34,677 nucleotides of DNA from Roseobacter sp. (lineage in GTDB: Bacteria; Pseudomonadota; Alphaproteobacteria; Rhodobacterales; Rhodobacteraceae): contig NZ_JAHEHZ010000019.1 of NCBI RefSeq assembly GCF_024639605.1, forward strand, positions 1 through 34,677, in the 5' to 3' direction. Positions 28,947 to 34,677 of this stretch are shown in pieces. The notes under the pieces are model-generated. The model was given only the letters and a program-made list of their open reading frames with translations. It had not been told where the DNA came from and ran no database searches. Position 1 is the stretch's first letter. Every line of letters begins with the position of its first letter. The position numbers and the translations under genes are program-made.

Positions 28947-29091
28947 CTGAGAGCACCTGTCACCGCACACCAACGCCCCGTCCCGTCCGCATAGCAGGTG
29001 ATGACCCGTTGTCCTGCAGGAACATGGTTTTTCTGCATGTCCGGAGCGCTGCAAAAACGCCAGGGTGCCTTAAAGGGTCTGCGCATTCCTT

Positions 29092-29574
29092 TTACGTTTC
29101 AATCGGTGGCGGATTGCGGGCCTCTTCCGGGTTCAGACGCCAGACGCCCGCATTGAGAGCCGCCGCGATCGTGACCCAGATCAGATAGGGCACGAACAAA
29201 AGCCCGGAGAGCCAGTCAACCTGCCACAAGGCCACCATCCCGGCCGCCACGACGAGCCACAGAAACGAGACCACCGCCATGCCCAGACGGATGTTGCGCA
29301 GTCCGAAAAAGACCGGTGTCCAGAGCCCGTTAAAGGCAATCTGCATCGCCCAGAGCCCCATCGCGAGGCCGTTACCTTCAAGCATCGCGACTCTCGCGCC
29401 CGCAGTGGCGATACAGAAATACAGCACCGTCCATGTGACCGGAAAAACCCAGTCGGGCGGCGTGAACCAGGGCTTTTCCAGCGTGCGGTACCAAGGGCCC
29501 GGCGGAAACAAACCGCCTGTGAGACCAGCACCGGCACAGGCGCCGAAGAAGACTGCAAACGTAAGCCAGAACAT
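29092..29574 (-). CDS. tspO: Tryptophan-rich sensory protein TspO (MBR family, also called CrtK)
   Basis: TspO is an outer-membrane-located five-helix protein that, in Rhodobacter sphaeroides, lowers expression of photopigment genes in response to oxygen and binds tetrapyrroles. The 160-residue protein has the family signatures PPGPWYRTLEKPWFTPPDWVFP (split here as PPGPWY, KPWFTPPDWVF), VTWTVLYF, and the WAMQIAFNGLWTPVFFG segment. Its ATG lies four bases after the crtB stop, so it belongs to the crtI-crtB unit. Its place beside crtB matches Rhodobacter. Confidence 0.95.
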   Translation of the reverse strand: MFWLTFAVFFGACAGAGLTGGLFPPGPWYRTLEKPWFTPPDWVFPVTWTVLYFCIATAGARVAMLEGNGLAMGLWAMQIAFNGLWTPVFFGLRNIRLGMAVVSFLWLVVAAGMVALWQVDWLSGLLFVPYLIWVTIAAALNAGVWRLNPEEARNPPPIET

Positions 29575-29578
29575 CGCG

Positions 29579-30616
29579 TCAGGTCGCCCCGGCGCGCTGG
29601 CCGGTCAGGTGCGCGCGCTGGTCCTGACGATGCTGTTCCAGCGTGGCCAGTACAGAAATCAGCGCATCGCTGCGCGTGGTCTGAGGCACACCCCGGGCTG
29701 CGGCATCAACGAGAAACTGCACCTCTTCAAGTGGCCGGGCATAAAGCACCGCCGAACGCGGCATCACAACCGTGGCGCCGCTCAGCAGCAGTGACTGGCC
29801 CAGCCAGCCGACCTTTTGCCATTTGCCCGTGCGCGCCCGCGCCGAGATCGAATCGTATTTCATTGTGCGCAACCGTCCGCCAATGCCGGCATAAATAAAC
29901 CGCGCTCCATAAATGCCGGGGCGGCAGGACAACGGCAGGGCCCCCACCCCGGCCTCGGATCTCATATAGAGCCTGTTGGCCTCCATCACGAGGCGGCGCA
30001 CCATGGCGCGCACCGCGTCTGAGGCCTCCGGGTTTGTGCAATGCGCGTCGGGGTCGATCCCTGCCTCTTCCAGCCAGTCGAGTGGCAGATATATACGACC
30101 TTCGATCGCGTCCTCACCCACATCCCGGGCGATATTGGTCAGCTGCATCGCCACACCGAGATCACAGGCCCGCGCCAGCGCATCCGCGTCGCGCACGCCC
30201 ATAAGAACGCACATCATCGCGCCCACCGCCGAGGCCACACGCGCGGAATAATCCCGCACACCGGAGAGCGTTTTATAGCGCCGCGCCTCCGCGTCCCAGG
30301 CCAGCCCCTCCAGCAGCGCATCGGGCAGCGCGCGGGGCATCTCGAAATCGTCCACAAGGGCGGCGAACGCCCGGTCAGGGGCGGCATTCTGCGGGCGTCC
30401 GGCATAGACAGCGTCGAGTCTGTCCCGCAGCCGCAGGACCGCCTCTGCCTTTTCCGCCTTCAGATCGACCTCGTCATCGGCCAGCCGGCAAAAGGCATAA
30501 AGCGCCAGAGCGGGATCGCGGACCTTTGCGGGCAACAGTTTCGAGGCGGCGTGAAACGACAGGGATCCGTGACGGATCGCCTCGCGACAATGCTCAAGAT
30601 CTGCGGGTGCAATCAT
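29579..30616 (-). CDS. crtB: Phytoene synthase
   Basis: CrtB condenses two geranylgeranyl diphosphates to phytoene, the first committed carotenoid step. The two Asp-rich motifs are DDEVD (47-51, active DxxxD at D47 and D51) and DVGED (165-169) within NIARDVGEDAIEGRIYLP. The protein has 345 residues, normal for the family. An AAAGGAAG ribosome site is six or seven bases before the ATG. It is 130 bases after crtI, across a short repeat region. Confidence 0.96.
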   Translation of the reverse strand: MIAPADLEHCREAIRHGSLSFHAASKLLPAKVRDPALALYAFCRLADDEVDLKAEKAEAVLRLRDRLDAVYAGRPQNAAPDRAFAALVDDFEMPRALPDALLEGLAWDAEARRYKTLSGVRDYSARVASAVGAMMCVLMGVRDADALARACDLGVAMQLTNIARDVGEDAIEGRIYLPLDWLEEAGIDPDAHCTNPEASDAVRAMVRRLVMEANRLYMRSEAGVGALPLSCRPGIYGARFIYAGIGGRLRTMKYDSISARARTGKWQKVGWLGQSLLLSGATVVMPRSAVLYARPLEEVQFLVDAAARGVPQTTRSDALISVLATLEQHRQDQRAHLTGQRAGAT

Positions 30617-30679
30617 TGGTCTCTTCCTTTGCGCAGCACCATCGCACTGCCATCCATCTCACCGGTTACGCTGTGCCAT

Positions 30680-30756
30680 CTTCCAGGCGCAGTCATCGCA
30701 GTACTTTCAAGGCGCGCGGTTATCGCACGCGTTTCAAGGCGCGCGGTTATCGCACG
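30680..30756. repeat. Tandem repeat made from the 3' end of crtI (period 27)
   Basis: Two identical 25-base copies lie at 30705-30729 and 30732-30756, with two bases between them. A more diverged copy lies at about 30680-30704. On the - strand each good copy reads GTGCGATAACCGCGCGCC and onwards, so the first copy contains the last crtI codons (Val-Arg-stop) and the second repeats them in frame. It looks like a small tandem duplication of the crtI terminus that is now part of the crtI-crtB spacer. Confidence 0.8.
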
Positions 30757-32294
30757 ACCTCCGGATCGGGCACCAGCTGGCTCAGCACTTCCGCCGTCGA
30801 AATCACGCCCGGCACACCTGCGCCGGGATGCGTTCCTGCCCCTACAAGATAGAGCCCTTTCGCCTCTTCAGAGACGTTATGCGGCCGGAACCAGGCGCTT
30901 TGCAGAATGCGCGGCTCAATCGAGAAACCGGCACCAAAGGGGCTGAGATACCGGTCGCGGAAAGTCTCGGGTGTGAACACCACTTCGGTGCTGATCTTAT
31001 CGCGCAGTCCGGGCAGCAGCTGGTCCTCCAGCACCTTCAGCATTTTTTCTTTATAGCGCGGCTCCTCCGTGGCCCAGTCCACGCCGTTGTCGTGACCCAG
31101 ATGCGGCACCGGGCTCAGCACATAAAAACTGTCATCTCCCTCGGGCGCCACGCCCGGATCCGTGACCGACGGGCGATGCACGTACAGACTCATGTCATCG
31201 CAAAGTTTGCCCCTGATAAAGATATCTTTCAGCAGCCCCGTATAGCGCGGCCCGTTCAGGATCGTATGGTGGCCCACATCCTGCCAGTCACCACGCGTGC
31301 CCTTCGTGCCGAAGTACCACACAAAAAGGCTCATGGAATACCGCGTCCGCGCCAGCCGTTTGCTGGTCCACCGCCGGCGTTTGTGATTGCGTAGCAGCCG
31401 GTCATAGGTATGGCCCGCATCCGCGTTTGAAACAACCACATCGGCCCCCATCTCAAGACCACTCGCCAGGCGCACACCGGTGGTCACACCGTCGCGGATC
31501 ACGATCTCGTCGACTTCGGTTTCCATCAGCAGCGTGCCGCCCTGATCGTTGATCACCCGGCCCATGGCTTCGGCCATACCGGCAATCCCGCCCATCGCGT
31601 AGTGCACCCCGAATTCCTTTTCGAGATATGCCACAAGAATATACATCGACGTGACATGCAGCGGGTCGCCCCCGATGAACAGCGGATGAAAACTCAGCGC
31701 CATGCGCAGCTTTTCGTCCTTCACCCGTGAAGCGGCATGGGCGTAAACAGACCGGTCCGCGCGCAGGCGGGCAAATGTCGGCAGCACCTTGATCAGGTCC
31801 AGCAGCCTGTGCATCGACCGGCGGCCGAGATCCTCGAACCCGAACCAGTAACGCCGCGCGCTGTCGTCGAGGAATTTGTCGAACCCCGCCACGTCGCCCG
31901 GTGCAAGTTTCGCCACCTCAGCGCGCAGCTTACCGGTGTCCTGCTGGGCCACGAACTTCGTACCATCCGGCCAGCGAATTTCATAAAACGGATCGAGAGA
32001 GCGCAGTTCCACGTCCTTGTCGAAATCGCGCCCGCAGGCGGCCCAGAGTTCGCGGTAAAGCTGCGGCACTGTCACGATCGTCGGACCCAGATCAAACCGG
32101 TGCCCGTCCTGGCGGATCGCCGACCCGCGCCCGCCCGGCACATCAAGACGGTCAATCACCGTGACACGGTAACCTTTGGCCCCTAGACGCATCGCGGCGG
32201 CCAGACCTCCGAGCCCCGCGCCGATTACAATGGCCCTGTCCCGCCGGTCACGCCCGGCTGACAGAGATTCGATGGGATCCACGCGTGTCATCAT
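30747..32294 (-). CDS. crtI: Phytoene desaturase (neurosporene-forming type)
   Basis: CrtI desaturates phytoene in the membrane; in this carotenoid pathway the product is neurosporene. The 515-residue protein has the FAD fold AIVIGAGLGGLAAAMRLG (GxGxxG at 25-30), PGGRGSA, and the C-terminal motif LVGAGTHPGAGVPGVIS, close to the family norm. The start is an ATG-ATG pair with a weak site (TAAGAAT). On the - strand TTGTCA-N17-TACTGT just upstream is a possible promoter overlapping a PpsR-type palindrome. The last three codons and stop are repeated downstream. Confidence 0.96.
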   Translation of the reverse strand: MMTRVDPIESLSAGRDRRDRAIVIGAGLGGLAAAMRLGAKGYRVTVIDRLDVPGGRGSAIRQDGHRFDLGPTIVTVPQLYRELWAACGRDFDKDVELRSLDPFYEIRWPDGTKFVAQQDTGKLRAEVAKLAPGDVAGFDKFLDDSARRYWFGFEDLGRRSMHRLLDLIKVLPTFARLRADRSVYAHAASRVKDEKLRMALSFHPLFIGGDPLHVTSMYILVAYLEKEFGVHYAMGGIAGMAEAMGRVINDQGGTLLMETEVDEIVIRDGVTTGVRLASGLEMGADVVVSNADAGHTYDRLLRNHKRRRWTSKRLARTRYSMSLFVWYFGTKGTRGDWQDVGHHTILNGPRYTGLLKDIFIRGKLCDDMSLYVHRPSVTDPGVAPEGDDSFYVLSPVPHLGHDNGVDWATEEPRYKEKMLKVLEDQLLPGLRDKISTEVVFTPETFRDRYLSPFGAGFSIEPRILQSAWFRPHNVSEEAKGLYLVGAGTHPGAGVPGVISTAEVLSQLVPDPEVVR

Positions 32295-32310
32295 ATTCTT
32301 ACAGTAGATG

Positions 32311-32375
32311 TGTCCAGTTCACTTGACAATTGCGTTCTTCCCATCTGTGGCTTGGCGTGTCAGACTTGGTTGACA
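32311..32375. promoter_or_regulatory. crtI/crtA divergent control region with two PpsR/CrtJ-type palindromes
   Basis: The 103-base gap holds two exact TGT-N12-ACA sites: TGTCCAGTTCACTTGACA (32311-32328, nearer crtI) and TGTCAGACTTGGTTGACA (32358-32375, nearer crtA). They are 29 bases apart, much more than at the other two regions. Each lies close to one start codon, which suggests one site per promoter, or looping between them. This matches the known crtA-crtI layout with CrtJ sites in Rhodobacter capsulatus. Confidence 0.8.
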
Positions 32376-32397
32376 CAAATTCAGTAACAGCGCGCCG

Positions 32398-33114
32398 ATG
32401 CAGGATACCCCGATTGTGACTTTGAGCTTTTTCCGCTTTGCGGGGCCACTGGCGCGCGCCTGGGCGCTGGGGATGATGGGGGCCGCACGGGTATCGCTGC
32501 CCCGGGTGCCCGGCATCGGGTTCTGGAAGCTCTGCGGGTCCGGCACCGGTGAGGGGTTCACACCCCTGCCCAACACGGCAGTCTATGCAATCCTGGCGAG
32601 CTGGCCTGATGAGGAAACTGCGCGCCAACAAACTGAAAACGCTGCTGTTTTTCAGCGCTACAAGCGACGTTCGGATGAAAACTGGACCGTTTTTCTGGAG
32701 ACCAGTTCTGCGCGGGGCAACTGGTCCGGACGGGCCCCCTTCTGCCCCACGGGTCGCCGGCCCACCGGCCCGCTTGCCGCCCTCACCCGTGCAACGATCC
32801 GGCCCGGCGTTGCGATGAAATTCTGGCAGCGCGTACCCGACATCAGCCGCATGATCGGCGCGGACCGTAACGTCGCCTTCAAAATCGGCATCGGTGAGGT
32901 TCCTCTGCTGCACCAGGTGACCTTTTCCATCTGGCCGGATGCCGCAGCCATGGCCGGTTTTGCCCGCGAAAACGGACCCCATGCCGCAGCGATCCGGGCG
33001 GTTCGGGACGGCAACTGGTTTTCCGAAGAACTCTATGCCCGCTTTGCCATCCTCGGCGATGCCGGCACATGGGACGGCACGAGCCCCCTCAGAAATCTGG
33101 ATATCTCAGCATGA
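32398..33114 (+). CDS. crtA: Spheroidene monooxygenase
   Basis: CrtA adds the keto group that turns spheroidene into spheroidenone when oxygen is present, which is the typical pigment of aerobic Roseobacter phototrophs. The 238-residue protein begins VTLSFFRFAGPLARAWALG, has GFWKLCGSGTGEGFTP and FCPTGRRP, and then TRATIRPGVAMKFWQRVP, all family hallmarks. Its stop overlaps the bchI start by ATGA, so it leads a crtA-bchI-bchD unit. Confidence 0.95.
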   Translation: MQDTPIVTLSFFRFAGPLARAWALGMMGAARVSLPRVPGIGFWKLCGSGTGEGFTPLPNTAVYAILASWPDEETARQQTENAAVFQRYKRRSDENWTVFLETSSARGNWSGRAPFCPTGRRPTGPLAALTRATIRPGVAMKFWQRVPDISRMIGADRNVAFKIGIGEVPLLHQVTFSIWPDAAAMAGFARENGPHAAAIRAVRDGNWFSEELYARFAILGDAGTWDGTSPLRNLDISA

Positions 33115-34115
33115 AGACCCCTTTTCCGTTCTCCGCAATTGTCGGTCAGGCCGAGATGAAACAGGCGATGATCCTGACCGCAGTGGATCCCGGCATCGGC
33201 GGCGTCCTGGTCTTTGGCGACCGCGGCACCGGCAAATCAACCGCCGTGCGCGCGCTGGCTGCTTTGCTGCCGCCGATCCGGGCTGTCGAAAGCTGTCCGG
33301 TCAACTCGCAAAAGACGGCTGATTGCCCGGAATGGGCCGAATTAGGGTCGAAAAAGATCGTAACACGCCCCACGCCGGTGATCGATCTGCCGCTGGGTGC
33401 GACCGAAGACCGTGTGGTCGGCGCGCTGGACATCGAACGGGCGCTGACCCGGGGCGAAAAGGCCTTTGAGCCCGGTCTGCTGGCCCGCGCAAACCGTGGG
33501 TATCTCTACATCGATGAAGTCAATCTGCTGGAGGATCACATCGTCGATCTGCTGCTCGATGTGGCGCAGTCGGGCGAGAATGTCGTGGAGCGCGAGGGGC
33601 TCTCGATCCGCCACCCTGCCCGCTTTGTGCTTGTCGGCTCCGGCAATCCCGAGGAGGGCGAATTGCGCCCGCAGCTGCTCGACCGTTTCGGGCTGTCGGT
33701 CGAGGTCCGCTCGCCCGGCGACATCGATGAACGGGTCGAGGTGATCCGCCGCCGCCACGCTTTCGAAACCGATGCGGAAAATTTCATGGAATCCTGGGCG
33801 CCGCGGGACGCAGAGGTGCGCGAGACGATCCTGAAAGCACGCAAACGGCTGGCGAAAGTACAGACCCCGGATGAGATCCTGAACGATTGTGCGCGGCTTT
33901 GCATCGCACTTGGCTCGGACGGGTTGCGAGGCGAACTGACGCTGCTGCGGACCGCCCGCGCACTCGCCGCCTGGCAGGGCGACCGCAAACTCACCCGGAC
34001 GCATCTCGCCGCAATCGCGCCCTCAGCCCTGTCCCACCGCCTGCGCCGGGATCCCCTCGATGAGGCAGGCTCCGGCGCCCGTGTGACACGCATCGTCTCG
34101 GAGGTGCTGGGGTGA
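33111..34115 (+). CDS. bchI: Magnesium chelatase ATPase subunit I
   Basis: BchI is an AAA+ ATPase that, with BchD and BchH, puts Mg into protoporphyrin IX, the first committed step to bacteriochlorophyll. The 334-residue protein has FSAIVGQ near the start, Walker A GDRGTGKS (36-43), Walker B YLYIDEVN (131-138) and sensor-type GSGNPEEGELRPQLLDRF. The ATG is at the crtA stop (ATGA overlap); an open frame 14 codons earlier is inside crtA and has no start signal. It overlaps bchD by GTGA. Confidence 0.97.
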   Translation: MKTPFPFSAIVGQAEMKQAMILTAVDPGIGGVLVFGDRGTGKSTAVRALAALLPPIRAVESCPVNSQKTADCPEWAELGSKKIVTRPTPVIDLPLGATEDRVVGALDIERALTRGEKAFEPGLLARANRGYLYIDEVNLLEDHIVDLLLDVAQSGENVVEREGLSIRHPARFVLVGSGNPEEGELRPQLLDRFGLSVEVRSPGDIDERVEVIRRRHAFETDAENFMESWAPRDAEVRETILKARKRLAKVQTPDEILNDCARLCIALGSDGLRGELTLLRTARALAAWQGDRKLTRTHLAAIAPSALSHRLRRDPLDEAGSGARVTRIVSEVLG

Positions 34116-34677
34116 GCGATGACCCCGACAGCTGGGGCCGCGCCGCACTTGCGACCGGCCTGCTGCTCTATGATCCGGTCTGCGCCGGCGGCCTGCACCT
34201 GCGGATGCGCGCGGGCCCTGCCCGTGACCGCATCCTCGACGCGCTCAGCCCGCTTGCCGCGCGCCGTATCCACCCCACTATCTCCGACGATCAGCTCTTT
34301 GGCGGGATTGACCTCGGGGCGACGCTTAAATCCGGCTATCTTATTAATAATAAAGGGATATTAGAAACGGCACAGGTCATAATCCTGAGCATGGCAGAGC
34401 GGTGCAGCACAGGTCTCGCCGTGCGACTCGCGGGCCGGACCGACCGCGCAAATACCCCGGTGATCATCGCCCTTGATGAAGGTGCAGAGGCCGACGAAAC
34501 GCTGCCCCCTGCCCTCTCCGGGCGGCTTGCGCTTTATATCTCGCCGGAGGGTCGTATGCCTCCCGGCTGGGCACCTGTCCCCGCGGGGACAGAGGCCTGC
34601 GACCCTGCGGATGTGACCATCGCGCCGGACCAGATCGACGCGCTGACAACGCTGGCCGCCCGCTTTGGCATCGATAA
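34112..34677 (+). CDS. bchD: Magnesium chelatase subunit D, N-terminal part
   Basis: The frame starts with GTG in a GTGA overlap with bchI and is open to the right edge, giving 188 residues of a protein that is normally about 550. It shows the BchD N-terminal pattern: a degenerate AAA+ module without a good P-loop (LLLYDPVCAGGLHLRMRAGP), HPTISDDQLFGGIDLGATL, MAERCSTGLAVRL and PVIIALDEGAEAD. The integrin-like metal-binding part lies beyond the window. Around 34338-34369 the coding DNA is sharply AT-rich with codons such as ATA, TTA and AAT, unlike the rest of the gene, but the reading frame and protein pattern are kept. Confidence 0.92.
   Translation, partial: MSDDPDSWGRAALATGLLLYDPVCAGGLHLRMRAGPARDRILDALSPLAARRIHPTISDDQLFGGIDLGATLKSGYLINNKGILETAQVIILSMAERCSTGLAVRLAGRTDRANTPVIIALDEGAEADETLPPALSGRLALYISPEGRMPPGWAPVPAGTEACDPADVTIAPDQIDALTTLAARFGID

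Overview
The window holds most of a photosynthesis gene cluster from an aerobic anoxygenic phototroph, most likely a member of the Roseobacter group (Rhodobacterales), next to an ordinary heterotrophic uptake and catabolism region. The evidence is the GC-rich sequence, a type-II reaction centre (pufL, pufM) with a four-haem cytochrome subunit pufC and no pufX, a single LH1 antenna pair (pufB, pufA), the spheroidene/spheroidenone carotenoid genes crtA, B, C, D, E, F and I, and paired TGT-N12-ACA palindromes of the PpsR/CrtJ type in front of pigment genes. The species was not identified.

Left part (1-12140): the 3' end of a class V aminotransferase, an M20 metallopeptidase or deacylase, and a family 5 solute-binding protein on the + strand. 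These are followed by a conserved-looking 69-residue protein, then a small membrane protein and a histone-deacetylase-like amidohydrolase on the - strand. From 6125 a tightly coupled + strand operon encodes two Dpp/Opp-type permeases, a fused double ATPase, a GNAT acetyltransferase, an SDR dehydrogenase, a cupin and an S58/DmpA-type aminopeptidase. Together they suggest import and breakdown of a peptide or an acylated amino compound; the substrate is unknown. This operon meets the photosynthesis cluster at convergent stop codons that share a CTAG.

Middle part (12137-25750, all - strand): read in transcription order this is crtE, crtF, bchC, bchX, a 57-residue unknown gene, bchY, bchZ, pufQ, a pufK-like ORF, pufB, pufA, pufL, pufM, pufC and dxs. 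This matches the crtEF-bchCXYZ-puf superoperon known from Rhodobacter. A promoter with two PpsR-type sites lies before bchC, stem-loops sit in the pufK-like ORF and between pufA and pufL, and a strong intrinsic terminator lies between pufC and dxs.

Right part (25775-34677): a divergent crtE/crtD control region, crtD and crtC on the + strand (crtC has no normal start codon), then on the - strand crtI, crtB, tspO and a frameshifted membrane-protein gene in transcription order. A divergent crtI/crtA control region follows, then crtA, bchI and the 5' part of bchD on the + strand. Dxs and CrtE supply isoprenoid precursor, CrtB/I/C/D/F/A make the carotenoid, BchI/D and BchX/Y/Z/C act in bacteriochlorophyll synthesis, and the Puf proteins bind the pigments.

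The observations most worth a second look are the 57-residue gene wedged between bchX and bchY with its own perfect Shine-Dalgarno, the pufK-like coupling ORF, the missing crtC start codon, the one-base frameshift beside tspO, and the duplicated 3' end of crtI.
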